DNA of 47,911 bases, taken from positions 1 to 47,911 of the forward strand of contig JAHIKV010000188.1 of assembly GCA_018897395.1 (NCBI GenBank). The letters are read 5' to 3'. Below, in pieces: positions 23,813 through 35,457 of this stretch. The translations under genes and the position numbers were made by a program. Below the pieces are notes generated by a model. The model saw only the letters and a program-made list of their open reading frames with translations. It ran no database searches and was not told the DNA's origin. Positions within the stretch are counted from its first letter, which is position 1. The number at the start of each line of letters is the position of its first letter. The stretch comes from Planctomycetota bacterium. GTDB taxonomy: Bacteria > Planctomycetota > Planctomycetia > Pirellulales > Thermoguttaceae.

Positions 23813-24596
23813 ACCGTGCCGATCCGTGGTTTCTTCCCCCTGGTTTTACTTCGCTTCCGGCCGAGATTTTCCGCGGGCGGTTTCAGTGGAACGTCGGCGG
23901 AGACGTCGCTCGAGCAGTACCACGGCCGCGGGGCGACGGTCCATTGGACCGGCTTGATTATGCCGATCAAGAAGGTCAGATTCGGCGGAAACTGCCCCGG
24001 TATCGCCATACTTAAGCATAGCTTTTTCCGGCGAGGGCAAGTTTTTCGGCTCGGTCGGGGGGAGCGAAAGAGGGAGTGCAACGCTGGTGGAAGGTAGGAA
24101 CGAGCGTTCCGGCTGTTAGCCGCCGGCTATTGTGACGACGTTGCTCCCACGTCCCGCGATGAATAATCAGGCGCTAATCGCGTTTCAGCGGTCTGATCCA
24201 TATATTTCGGAACCGCACCGCCGAGCCGTGCGGCTGGAGAACGAGCGGGCCGGTCGAATTGAAACAACATGACCACGGAACGGCAAATCCCGACATTATC
24301 CGACCTCCACGGGATGAAAGAGTGTTGGCGGGAAACGAGGAAACACAACGAGCGGCAGGATCATTTCTCCAAATTTGTATAATAACAGCCCACGCCGCAA
24401 AACAACAGTTGTTGCCATCGTTGCCATCGTTGCCATCGAGGAAATCGAACCCCGGGCCCCGGCTTTATGGGGGTGCGCCAACCGTTCTTGACCAGACCGG
24501 GCAATGCGGATAGATTGCCATGATGGGAGGGTGTGCAAAAACCTTTGTCTTGCTGGAAGGGCAGTTTATTGGGTTTCAGGAAAACATTGGCGTGAA
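23813..24596. other. Intergenic region upstream of secA, no gene recognised
   Basis: Open frames here are short and look non-coding. A threefold GTTGCCATC repeat lies at about 24411-24438. The secA promoter is probably in or after this stretch. Confidence 0.55.
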
Positions 24597-24677
24597 CAAT
24601 AGCCGGGGGCTAACAGCCCCCGGAAGGAAACCCCGCAATTCGCGCACATTCCGGGGGCTGTTAGCCCCCGGCTATTG
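24597..24677. repeat. 81-bp element with perfect 29-bp inverted arms, each a hairpin
   Basis: The left arm (24597-24625, CAATAGCCGGGGGCTAACAG...) is the exact reverse complement of the right arm (24649-24677). Each arm also contains CCGGGGGCTAACAGCCCCCGG, which folds on itself. The element can therefore form either one long stem or two hairpins. It lies about 100 bases before the secA start. Confidence 0.93.
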
Positions 24678-24778
24678 CGACATTATGAATTTGAAGGTCA
24701 ATAACCGCTACCAAGTTCATCGGTTGTGGGGTGTGTGCGTTTACCACTGCGGCGCGGCACTGAAAGTCTAGTTGAAAT

Positions 24779-28468
<3,690 letters not shown>

Positions 28469-28534
28469 AGGGACGAGGGATTGGGGATTGGGGGCAGGGG
28501 ACGGGGGGAACCGCGGTGCGACGACGGTTGTAAA

Positions 28535-28555
28535 GCCGCGACCAGTGGTCGCGGC
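28535..28555. repeat. Short palindrome after secA
   Basis: GCCGCGACCA-G-TGGTCGCGGC is a perfect 10-bp stem with a one-base centre. No T-run follows, so it is more likely a repeat than a terminator. The stretch before it (28469-28500) is a run of GGGATTGGGG units like those at 45436-45460. Confidence 0.75.
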
Positions 28556-28625
28556 CAAAGTGAGCGACGTTCCGTTAGGGCCGGGAGCTTGCACGGCAGT
28601 CTCGAAAAACGCAAAGGAAGAAACG

Positions 28626-29102
28626 ATGAAATCGAGGGTTTACATCGAAAGCACCATCCCGAGCTTCTATTGCGAGACCCGGACGGATTTGGAAGCTGTT
28701 GCACGACGAAACTGGACGCAACATTGGTGGGACTTCAAGCGAGAATCCTACGATCTTTTCATTAGCCCGGCGGTCCTCGACGAATTAAGCGATGGAGACT
28801 ATCCGACAAAACGTAGTGTACTGTCTCTAGTGGCGGGAATTGCCGTACTCCCCATTGACGACCAAATATGGGAAATCGTGGAGACGTATATCGGCCATTC
28901 ACTTATGCCGGTAGACCCGACCGGTGACGCGCTCCACCTGGCAATGGCCTCATATCACAAGTGCGACTTTCTGCTGACGTGGAACTGCCAACACCTGGCA
29001 AATGCGAACAAGTTTCAACGCATCCGCATTATCAACGGAATGCTGGGGTTGCACGTTCCAAACCTCATCACTCCGTTGGAACTTCTTTCAGAGGAGCTAT
29101 GA
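28626..29102 (+). CDS. PIN-domain protein, probable VapC-like toxin
   Basis: A 158-residue protein. ATG at 28626 with AAGGA 8 bases upstream is chosen over a longer frame. It reads KSRVYIESTIPSFYCETR, where VYIES-T takes the place of the usual LLDTN, then SPAVLDELSDGD, then PTGDALHLAMASYHKCDFLL and TWNCQHLAN. Those segments hold the acidic residues of a PIN nuclease (E in YIEST, E in LDEL, D in GDALH, and N/D near WNCQHL). PIN toxins cut RNA. The following small gene starts 1 base after its stop and is a likely antitoxin, giving a toxin-first order. Confidence 0.8.
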   Translation: MKSRVYIESTIPSFYCETRTDLEAVARRNWTQHWWDFKRESYDLFISPAVLDELSDGDYPTKRSVLSLVAGIAVLPIDDQIWEIVETYIGHSLMPVDPTGDALHLAMASYHKCDFLLTWNCQHLANANKFQRIRIINGMLGLHVPNLITPLELLSEEL

Positions 29103-29103
29103 A

Positions 29104-29286
29104 ATGAACCCCGATCCAACTATTGCCCGAATCCGGGAGGCGCGTCATCGCATTTCCCAGAAGTGCGGACACGACCCCAAGAAGCTCGTCGAATACTACA
29201 TGAAGCTTCAGGAAGAAAAGTATGCCGATCGGCTCGTGCGGCCGTCGAGGCCTTCGCCGCCGAAAGAATCGCAGACGGAAGTCTGA
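29104..29286 (+). CDS. Small protein, likely antitoxin of the PIN-domain toxin
   Basis: A 60-residue protein starting MNPDPTIARIREARHRISQK, then DPKKLVEYYMKLQEEKYADR. This short helical pattern is one I associate with conserved proteins encoded directly after PIN-domain genes in cyanobacteria and planctomycetes. AGGAG lies 5 to 9 bases before the ATG, inside the end of the toxin gene. The antitoxin role is inferred from position. The tail (RPSRPSPPKESQTEV) looks flexible. Confidence 0.65.
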   Translation: MNPDPTIARIREARHRISQKCGHDPKKLVEYYMKLQEEKYADRLVRPSRPSPPKESQTEV

Positions 29287-29372
29287 GCCGCAGCCGGGGT
29301 TTGACGCTCAAACTGCCTCTTGGGGGGATGAAAGGGGACGCTGATATTGGCTGGGACATCAGCGGTACAACA

Positions 29373-30239
29373 TCATCGTGTTCCTAGCGCCCTCACACTC
29401 CGCCCCTCTTTCAGACGTCGCCCCAAAGTGAATGTAATGAGACTGATGGCCCCAAAAACGAGCGACACCCATATAGCTGGCTCCGGTACACTTGTTATCC
29501 GCAGGATCGGCGTGTAGTTATACGACTCGCTTAATGCATCGTTGGAGTAGAACCGAAGGCCAACGCGCCACTCACCATCGCTGTCCTCCTCCGTCATTAC
29601 CCAACCGAAGTTTTGCATATTCACCCCATTGGCGTACCAGTAGCGGACATCATCAAGTACATTCAATATAACGGTACATGGGAACGTCAACTCGGTAACC
29701 AGTTGCGTTACTGTTGGAGTAGCGATACTCGATGTGCCCCCTACGGCGCCGGGAACGCTCCACGCGCCTCCGTCCGTTCCATGAAAACGATCAAACCAAT
29801 CGGCTGCACCGTCTTGCGGCCCACAGCCAGTTCCCCCAGACATGCCAGTCTCCGTCGCGGAGACTGATTCGTGGCCGCTTCCCGTTCCCTCCCCCCAGGA
29901 TTCCGTAAGGCGATAAAGACGCAGAATGCCTTCGTTGGACAAATAGCTGCTGTATCGCAATTCTAGCGTGGCGGCCAGAATATCATTTTGAAGGGGCGGC
30001 AAATCGAATCTGATCAAGATGCGACGAGACCCTTCCTGGAAGGCACCGCCATCGTAGACGTTAGCAGCGTTTCGACCGCCCCAGTTGTCGTGTCCGCCGT
30101 ACACGTTCTCGATCATCGTCATTTGAGAATCGGCAGGGCCACCGACAGTTGTCACAATGGGTGCAGCCTCGAGGATGATTGCTCGGCCCGTCATCAACAA
30201 CACGGCAGCTAGGAAACCATGAAACGTGCGTATCACCAT
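29373..30239 (-). CDS. Secreted DNRLRE-type protein with PEP-CTERM sorting signal
   Basis: The start at ATG 30239 is fixed by a strong AAGGAGG 7 bases upstream; a longer frame to 30338 is unlikely. The 288-residue protein has a signal peptide (IRTFHGFLAAVLLMTGRAII). Its body carries ILIRFDLPPLQNDILAATLE, a DNRLRE/CBM96-like beta-sandwich signature seen in secreted polysaccharide-associated proteins. At the C-terminus it reads VPEPAIWVSLVFGAISLITF then TLGRRLK: the VPEP motif, a membrane helix and arginines. This signal is cleaved by exosortase in species that make extracellular polysaccharide. Exosortase is not in the window. Confidence 0.87.
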   Translation of the reverse strand: MVIRTFHGFLAAVLLMTGRAIILEAAPIVTTVGGPADSQMTMIENVYGGHDNWGGRNAANVYDGGAFQEGSRRILIRFDLPPLQNDILAATLELRYSSYLSNEGILRLYRLTESWGEGTGSGHESVSATETGMSGGTGCGPQDGAADWFDRFHGTDGGAWSVPGAVGGTSSIATPTVTQLVTELTFPCTVILNVLDDVRYWYANGVNMQNFGWVMTEEDSDGEWRVGLRFYSNDALSESYNYTPILRITSVPEPAIWVSLVFGAISLITFTLGRRLKEGRSVRALGTR

Positions 30240-30387
30240 GACACTACCTCCTTCGAAAAAAGAGAAATACCACCCGAAAGGAACTATCAGTACAAGCACC
30301 GCAAGCGTACTTTCACGTAGTTTGGGCGAGGGGCGCAAATTCGTCTACGGGAACTGTGGGTGAGGTCTGGGGGAACGCGGCGGGGGA

Positions 30388-30762
30388 TCATCGCCAATCG
30401 CGGACCCATTCCCACAGTACGCCCTCGCCGGTGCCGTCGCCAGCGAAGCGGATGATCCGCGCGAGGCGAGAACGATTCAACGCCTTGACGGTCTCATTCA
30501 GCCGCCGCTTGGATTCCTGATCCGCGCGCGGGGGCAGGGGATCGAAGATTCGCGGTGGCCAACCTTCCTCCTCGAATGCCGCCAGCACCGCCTCTTGATT
30601 TGCGGCGGGGACTCGAAAACGCTTGATAACCTGCCCGTCGACAGTCAATTCCCGCCGCGTCGCGTCCCATCGAGGAGGCAACCGCACCGCGGCTTCGGAA
30701 GAATTAGGGTGTGGGCCAAAACCGTTCTTTGCCGGTATTGCCTCGCTCCGCGGCAATTTCAT
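30388..30762 (-). CDS. Small conserved protein of unknown function
   Basis: A 124-residue protein; ATG at 30762 with GGGGGAAAG upstream is preferred over TTG 30789. It reads LTVDGQVIKRFRVPAANQEA then WPPRIFDPLPP and ESKRRLNETVKALNRSRLAR, ending in IIRFAGDGTGEGVLWEW. Similar short proteins occur in Pirellulales as I recall them, with a possible winged-helix shape; no function is known to me. A structured RNA candidate with its own terminator lies just upstream on the same strand, so the gene could be controlled by premature termination. Confidence 0.65.
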   Translation of the reverse strand: MKLPRSEAIPAKNGFGPHPNSSEAAVRLPPRWDATRRELTVDGQVIKRFRVPAANQEAVLAAFEEEGWPPRIFDPLPPRADQESKRRLNETVKALNRSRLARIIRFAGDGTGEGVLWEWVRDWR

Positions 30763-30815
30763 CGCTTTCCCCCGAGTGCAAACGGGCAACGCGCCGGCTT
30801 CGGCCGCTGCTCGTT

Positions 30816-30847
30816 AAACAAAAAGGAGCGTCAGACCAAGCACGCTC
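30816..30847 (-). terminator. Intrinsic terminator on the minus strand after the structured RNA candidate
   Basis: Read on the minus strand, GAGCGT pairs with ACGCTC around a 10-base loop (GCTTGGTCTG) and is followed by CTTTTTGTTT. The stem is short (6 pairs) but GC-rich and the T-run is convincing. It ends 54 bases before the start of the 124-residue protein gene. Confidence 0.65.
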
Positions 30848-30969
30848 TCGGAACCCAGGCAAATGGGTCTACAGAACGATACCTGGCCGACGCTCCCTTT
30901 CGGGAGCGTGGCTCAAGCACCGCCTCTGTAGATCAAGAGCCCTACGGCTCTGGTTTGCCTTTTCCGAGA
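30846..30969 (-). ncRNA. Candidate structured RNA: closed multi-branch fold with GAAA tetraloop
   Basis: Several exact complementary segments nest properly. The closing stem pairs 30846-30853 with 30962-30969 (8 bp). A second stem, AGGCAAA/TTTGCCT, pairs 30857-30863 with 30954-30960. Inside it are a hairpin AGAGCC-GTAG-GGCTCT (30936-30951) and a stem TCTACAGA/TCTGTAGA (30868-30875 with 30925-30932). The latter encloses an 8-bp hairpin that on the minus strand is capped by GAAA (30890-30909) and extended by GCC/GGC. A terminator follows on the minus strand. It could be a stand-alone small RNA, a 5' leader switch for the 124-residue protein, or a folded mobile element. I could not match it to a known RNA family. 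Confidence 0.55.
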
Positions 30970-31255
30970 AGCAGTAACTTGACGCTCGCGCGTCTACTGG
31001 TTGTCAGTCATGCCTTTGCTTGGTCATGACCGTTATCAGGCAAAAGTCTCCCGCGGGTTGGAACTGGATTTGTCACCCTCCCATCCTATGACGGGAGTAA
31101 TACCACCAGCTATTCTAATGACTATGCCCGTGTGCGTCAACAGCGCCGCCGCCGGCGGGAAAAAACGCAACTGGACGAGGGAATCGCCTCGTAGTAAAAT
31201 TGGCGTAAGGCAGACGATTCAGGAGAAGCTCACGAAATCCAAACCGGAGATGGAA
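30970..31255. other. Intergenic region upstream of a toxin-antitoxin pair
   Basis: No gene was recognised. It should hold the promoter for the structured RNA (minus strand) and for the antitoxin gene (plus strand); no clear -35/-10 pairs were identified. Confidence 0.5.
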
Positions 31256-31486
31256 ATGCTCGACGCCGCAATCCAAAGCGACCTATTAAAGGAGGTCGCG
31301 CAGCTTCCGCCGGCGCTGCAGCGCCGCGTTCTCGATTTTGCCCGCGCGTTGGCGGAATCCACTCCCCAAGGTGTGCCGGGCGACGCATTGCTTCAGTTTG
31401 CCGGGATTATGACCCCAACGGAGGCGGACGAATTTCTCCGCGGTATCGAAGAAGACTGTGAACGGGTGGATCCTAATGAATGGTAA
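31256..31486 (+). CDS. Antitoxin-like small protein paired with a VapC toxin
   Basis: A 76-residue acidic protein; ATG at 31256 with GGAG 6 bases upstream. It starts MLDAAIQSDLLKEVAQLPPA then LQRRVLDFARALAESTPQGV and ends in EADEFLRGIEEDCERVDPNEW. The pattern 'L-P-x-x-x-Q-x-x-V-L-x-F' followed by an acidic tail is typical of small antitoxins in front of PIN toxins. Its last 11 bases overlap the toxin gene, so the two are coupled. Confidence 0.75.
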   Translation: MLDAAIQSDLLKEVAQLPPALQRRVLDFARALAESTPQGVPGDALLQFAGIMTPTEADEFLRGIEEDCERVDPNEW

Positions 31487-31865
31487 GTTCCTGTTGGATA
31501 CCAATATTGTGGTGGCCCTCTTCAAGGACGACCCCGCCATTCACGAACGTTTGAGACAACGTCCCAGGGTGCTGGTATCCATTGTAGTGCTCGGCGAATT
31601 GTATTACGGGGCGCAGAAATCAGAACGACTGGACAAAAACCTGAGGCAGATCAACAGGTTTTTGACACGAGCGGCAGTGCTTCAATGCGACGCCGCAACG
31701 GCGTATGAATACGGCCTGGTCAGGAACGAGTTGCGCATCAAAGGGCGGCCCATCCCCGAGAACGATGTTTGGATTGCCGCTGCGGCCAGACAGCACGATT
31801 TTACACTCGTCTCCCGCGATCACCATTTTGCCGAAGTAGAAAATCTCCGTTGGGAACAATGGTAG
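31476..31865 (+). CDS. vapC: VapC-type PIN-domain ribonuclease toxin
   Basis: A 129-residue protein starting MNGKFLLDTNIVVALFKDDP (catalytic Asp in LLDTN). VLVSIVVLGELYYGAQKS carries the conserved Glu, and RIKGRPIPENDVWIAAAARQ the second Asp before the W-I-A-A-A helix. TLVSRDHHF gives the fourth acidic site. All PIN active-site residues are present. VapC toxins cut tRNA or rRNA in the cytoplasm until bound by their antitoxin, encoded just upstream with an overlap. ATG at 31476 is preferred over an upstream GTG. Confidence 0.92.
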   Translation: MNGKFLLDTNIVVALFKDDPAIHERLRQRPRVLVSIVVLGELYYGAQKSERLDKNLRQINRFLTRAAVLQCDAATAYEYGLVRNELRIKGRPIPENDVWIAAAARQHDFTLVSRDHHFAEVENLRWEQW

Positions 31866-31890
31866 GGGTGGCCGGGAAAGGACTCCGTCG

Positions 31891-33171
31891 GTGCCGTATC
31901 TGCTCAATCTCATCTACCTGCTGCTGATCTTGCTGGTCTCGCCGTGGCTAATCGTACAGGCGGTGCGAAAAGGAAAATACCGCGAAGGGTACGCGGCCAA
32001 GTTCCTTGGAATCGTGCCGCAGAGAACGTCGATCAAAAAGTGCCTCTGGCTGCACGCCGTCAGCGTCGGAGAGGTGAATCTGCTCGCGCCGCTGCTTACG
32101 ATGATCGCCGAGCAGCGGCCGGAATGGGATTGTGTAATTTCGACGACCACCATGACCGGCATGGCGCTGGCACGGAAAAAATATCCGAAAAATACGGTGT
32201 TTTACTGTCCGTTGGATTTCTCCTGGGCGGTGAAAAACGCCATGCGGCGCGTGCGGCCCGACGTGCTCGTGCTGGCCGAGTTGGAACTGTGGCCGAACTT
32301 GATCCGCGCGGCAAAACGACGCGGCGCGCGGGTGGCCGTCGTCAATGGACGCTTGGGTGAGAAGAGTTTTCGCGGCTATCGGCGCATCCGGCCGCTGGTG
32401 GCCGGCTTGATGCGAAAGATCGACCTCGTGGCCGCGCAGGACGAGACTTATGCCGAACGGTTCCGATCGCTCGGCGCCCGGCCGGAGGCGGTTCACGTGA
32501 CCGGCTCGATGAAATACGACGGTGCCCAGACCGACCGGAACAACGCGGCCACGCGGCGGCTGGCCGAACTGGCCGGTCTCGCCGATGACGACGTCGTGCT
32601 GTTGGCCGGCAGCACTCAGGAGCCGGAAGAAGAGATGGCCTTGGAGACGTTCCGCGCGCTCAGCCCGCGCTGGCCGCGATTGCGATTGGTGTTGGTCCCC
32701 CGTCACCCGGACCGGTTCGATGCGGTGGCGAAGCTGTTGGACAACTCGGGCATCCCCTGGCAACGTCGGACCGCGCTGGGTTGCGAAACCGCAAGCGGTG
32801 GTCGCGTATTGTTGGTCGACGTGGTCGGCGAATTGGGGGTTTGGTGGGGAACCGCGCAGATCGCGTTTGTCGGCGGCAGTATGGGCAGCCGCGGCGGGCA
32901 GAACATGATCGAGCCGGCCGCCTACGGCGCCGCGGTATCGTTCGGCCCCAACACCTGGAACTTCCGCGACGTCGCCGCGGCAATGCTCGAACATGATGCC
33001 GCCGTGGTCGTCCGCGACGGAGCCGAGTTCACGCGGTTTGTCCGTTGCTGTCTCGAACAGCCCGATTACGCCGCCGAACTCGGCCGGCGCGGACAATCGC
33101 TGGTGATTTCGCAACTCGGCGCCACCGAGCGGACGTTGGGGCTGCTGACGGCGCTGGCGGGAAACTGCTGA
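31891..33171 (+). CDS. waaA: 3-deoxy-D-manno-octulosonic acid (Kdo) transferase
   Basis: A 426-residue GT-B glycosyltransferase with an N-terminal membrane anchor (LNLIYLLLILLVSPWLIVQA). The start is GTG with AAAGGA about 9 bases upstream. LWLHAVSVGEVNLLAPLL carries the catalytic Glu of WaaA (in HAxSVGE). VLAELELWPNLIRAAKRRGA, VTGSMKYDGA and NMIEPAAYGAAVSFGPNTWN are family motifs of the acceptor/donor cleft. It transfers Kdo from CMP-Kdo to lipid A precursor at the inner face of the inner membrane. This implies an LPS-like outer membrane, as in other Planctomycetota. Confidence 0.95.
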   Translation: MPYLLNLIYLLLILLVSPWLIVQAVRKGKYREGYAAKFLGIVPQRTSIKKCLWLHAVSVGEVNLLAPLLTMIAEQRPEWDCVISTTTMTGMALARKKYPKNTVFYCPLDFSWAVKNAMRRVRPDVLVLAELELWPNLIRAAKRRGARVAVVNGRLGEKSFRGYRRIRPLVAGLMRKIDLVAAQDETYAERFRSLGARPEAVHVTGSMKYDGAQTDRNNAATRRLAELAGLADDDVVLLAGSTQEPEEEMALETFRALSPRWPRLRLVLVPRHPDRFDAVAKLLDNSGIPWQRRTALGCETASGGRVLLVDVVGELGVWWGTAQIAFVGGSMGSRGGQNMIEPAAYGAAVSFGPNTWNFRDVAAAMLEHDAAVVVRDGAEFTRFVRCCLEQPDYAAELGRRGQSLVISQLGATERTLGLLTALAGNC

Positions 33172-33202
33172 AATCTATACTTCTCCCGAAACAATAGAAC
33201 TC

Positions 33203-33232
33203 TTGCGAATGTTAGACGGTTTGGTCTATAAT
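33203..33232 (+). promoter_or_regulatory. Sigma-70-type promoter upstream of metK
   Basis: TTGCGA (33203-33208) and TATAAT (33227-33232) are separated by 18 bases. Transcription would begin about 50 bases before the GTG start at 33294, which has AGGAGGA 8 bases upstream. I looked for an AdoMet riboswitch in the 120-base gap and saw none. Confidence 0.6.
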
Positions 33233-33293
33233 CGGCATTCTGGCTCGCCGTCGGTCGGGCGGCGCATCATACACCAATCAGGAGGATCATTTC

Positions 33294-34442
33294 GTGGCAC
33301 AGGGAAAATTTCTCTTCACCAGTGAAGCGGTCGGCATGGGCCACCCGGACAAGTTGGCCGATCAAATCTCCGACGGCATACTAGACGCGCTGCTCGTCAA
33401 AGACCCAAACAGCCGCGTGGCCTGCGAGACGATGGTCACCACCGGCATGGTCGTGATCGCCGGCGAGATCACCACGAAGGCCTACATCGACATGCAGAAG
33501 GTAGTCCGCGAAGTGATTCGCGACGTGGGTTACACCGATTCACCGATGGGCCTGAGCGCCGATCATTGCGCCGTGCTCATCTCCATCGATGAGCAGAGCC
33601 CCGACATCGCCATGGGCGTCGACAAGGATGGCGCCGGCGACCAAGGACTGATGTTCGGCTACGCCTGCAACGACACGCCCGAGTTGATGCCGCTGCCGAT
33701 CCAACTGGCCCACCAAATCCTCGACCGGCTTACCGAAGCTCGGCAGAAGGGCGAAGTCGTCTGGCTGCGGCCCGATTGCAAGAGCCAGGTGACCGTGGAA
33801 TATGTCGACGGGAAGCCGTCGCGGATCGATACCGTGGTGGTCGCGACCCAGCATGCGCCGGAAGTGGACCAGCCGGAGATCCGCAAGTTCGTGATCGAGA
33901 AGATCGTCGCCCCGCTCTTGCCGAAGCGTCTGATCCAAGGTGAGATCACGTATCACGTCAACCCGACGGGCCGCTTCGTGGTCGGCGGGCCGCACGCCGA
34001 TTGCGGACTGACCGGCCGGAAAGTCATCGTCGACACCTACGGCGGTTGGGCGCGGCACGGCGGCGGCGCCTTCAGCGGAAAGGACCCGACCAAGGTAGAC
34101 CGCAGCGCCGCATACATGGCCCGACACATCGCCAAAAACATCGTCGCCGCCGGATTGGCCGACCGGTGCGAGGTGCAGTTGGCATACGCCATCGGCATTG
34201 CCCAGCCGGTCAGCGTGCTGGTCGATACGGAAGGGACGGGCAAGATCGACGAAGAGCGGCTCTGCCGCTTGGTCCGCGAGTTCTTCCCCTTGACTCCCGG
34301 CGGAATCATCAAGTACCTCGATCTCCGTCGCCCGATTTACTACAAGACCGCCTCCGGCGGGCATTTCGGCCGCAACGATCCCGATTTTACCTGGGAGAAG
34401 ACCGACCGGGCCGAGGAGCTGGCCGCCGAGGCAAAATCGTAA
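33294..34442 (+). CDS. metK: S-adenosylmethionine synthetase
   Basis: A 382-residue protein covering all three MetK repeats: SEAVGMGHPDKLADQISDGI (ATP/Mg site), DKDGAGDQGLMFGYA (the flexible-loop motif) and GGGAFSGKDPTKVDRSAAYM (phosphate binding). HVNPTGRFVVGGPHADCGLT is also conserved. It makes S-adenosylmethionine from methionine and ATP in the cytoplasm and would supply RsmD and the DNA methyltransferase, among others. Length and motifs are normal. The GTG start has a strong AGGAGGA site and a good promoter in front. Confidence 0.98.
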   Translation: MAQGKFLFTSEAVGMGHPDKLADQISDGILDALLVKDPNSRVACETMVTTGMVVIAGEITTKAYIDMQKVVREVIRDVGYTDSPMGLSADHCAVLISIDEQSPDIAMGVDKDGAGDQGLMFGYACNDTPELMPLPIQLAHQILDRLTEARQKGEVVWLRPDCKSQVTVEYVDGKPSRIDTVVVATQHAPEVDQPEIRKFVIEKIVAPLLPKRLIQGEITYHVNPTGRFVVGGPHADCGLTGRKVIVDTYGGWARHGGGAFSGKDPTKVDRSAAYMARHIAKNIVAAGLADRCEVQLAYAIGIAQPVSVLVDTEGTGKIDEERLCRLVREFFPLTPGGIIKYLDLRRPIYYKTASGGHFGRNDPDFTWEKTDRAEELAAEAKS

Positions 34443-34453
34443 TTCGTTTTCTT

Positions 34454-34588
34454 GTTCCCATGCTCCGCATGGGAACACACTGTCCGGACGCTCTGCGTCC
34501 GTGCGATACGAGAACACGTTACGCTCAGCAGTTGCGCTGGGGACGCAGAGCGTCCCATGAATGCGTTCCCACGCGGAGCGTGGGAACG
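34454..34588. repeat. Compound palindromic repeat after metK
   Basis: Three hairpin-capable segments: GTTCCCATGCTCCGCATGGGAAC (34454-34476), GGACGCTCTGCGTCC with its inverted partner GGACGCAGAGCGTCC (34541-34555), and CGTTCCCACGCGGAGCGTGGGAACG (34564-34588). The outer two share the GTTCCCA-TGGGAAC arm. Confidence 0.85.
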
Positions 34589-34605
34589 AGGAAAAATGTT
34601 GCATA

Positions 34606-35457
34606 ATGGAAACCATTAGCGCTCAACGGTCGTTGGACCGGATCGGCCGAGGCGTCGGCGTTTCGCCGGCCGGCATAAATCGCGCCGGCGCGGTCGTGGT
34701 GTTGACGTTGCTTGCCGCCGCCGCCGCGACGATCGCCTGGCGGCGGTTGGCCGGCGCGCTGGTCAACCCGCTGGAACCGGCGGCGCTGCTGACGGCCGGC
34801 GCGCTGACGGCGGGCGCCGCGGCCGCCGTTCGCGCCGGATGGCCGCCAAGAACGCTGTCGCGGTCCGCTCTTGTCGCGATGCTCGTCACCTCGTTGTCGG
34901 CAGTGGTCTTGCTCGCCGCTCTGTGTTTGCCCGGCACCCCGCCGGCGTGGGTTGCCGGGGTCGGGCTATTGCTGGCGGCGGAAGAGAGTTGGGCGTGGGT
35001 GGGGTACTTTCGATGCCGCCGGGGGCGGACGCGACCCGAGTTTAGCGGCCGACGGCACGTCGGTCCGGAATGGGCCGACAAGGCCGACGTGCCGTCGGCC
35101 GCTAAACGATCCATTGCCGCCTTCAACGCAATGCCGGCGGAAGAAGTGACCCAGCAGCTTATCCGCAGCCGGGCGGCCGACGGCACGGAAACGCTCTCCG
35201 GTTGGTTGCGGACTTTTTTCGCGGCGGGACAGCGGACCGGCAGCATACACGTGGCATTTTGTCCGCCGCTGGACGCCCTGCCCAAGGTGGCGGTGGAACA
35301 GATCGACGGGCCGGAGGCGCGGATCCGTACGGCCCAAGCGCTGCCTTACGGCGTCCGGCTCGACTTGAAGTTGGCCGTCGCGGCCCGCGAGCCGACCGGC
35401 GTGTTGCTGCAATTCTCCGCCACGTCGGCACGAGAGAAGCAGCCGGTCTGCCGCTGA
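34606..35457 (+). CDS. Membrane protein of unknown function with in-frame palindrome insertion
   Basis: The 283-residue protein starts at METISAQRSLDR (34606), after the repeat. Four membrane helices span about residues 27-48, 60-75, 85-110 and 112-125 (GAVVVLTLLAAAAATIAWRR; ALLTAGALTAGAAAAVRAGW). A soluble C-terminal half follows (IHVAFCPPLDALPKVAVEQI, QALPYGVRLDLKL). A perfect 66-bp palindromic element inserts 22 residues (FSGRRHVGPEWADKADVPSAAK) between TRPE and RSIAAFN. I do not recognise the family. Its end overlaps the end of the convergent nagA remnant by 112 bases. Confidence 0.7.
   Translation: METISAQRSLDRIGRGVGVSPAGINRAGAVVVLTLLAAAAATIAWRRLAGALVNPLEPAALLTAGALTAGAAAAVRAGWPPRTLSRSALVAMLVTSLSAVVLLAALCLPGTPPAWVAGVGLLLAAEESWAWVGYFRCRRGRTRPEFSGRRHVGPEWADKADVPSAAKRSIAAFNAMPAEEVTQQLIRSRAADGTETLSGWLRTFFAAGQRTGSIHVAFCPPLDALPKVAVEQIDGPEARIRTAQALPYGVRLDLKLAVAAREPTGVLLQFSATSAREKQPVCR
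35041..35106. repeat. 66-bp palindromic element inside a membrane protein gene
   Basis: Perfect 23-bp arms (35041-35063, TTTAGCGGCCGACGGCACGT then CGG; 35084-35106) flank a 20-bp loop. Its length is exactly 22 codons and it leaves the frame open. Confidence 0.93.

Noticed and set aside
28488..28625. Longer start for the PIN-domain protein
   Set aside because: The extra residues come from GC-rich repeat sequence; ATG 28626 has a good AAGGA site.
30857..30960. tRNA-like 7-bp acceptor stem AGGCAAA/TTTGCCT
   Set aside because: No T-arm with TTCGA loop, no D-arm, no CCA, and total length too great; treated as another structured RNA.
33172..33293. Possible AdoMet riboswitch before metK
   Set aside because: No pairing pattern of SAM-I, SAM-II or SAM-III type found; only a promoter and a ribosome site are seen.
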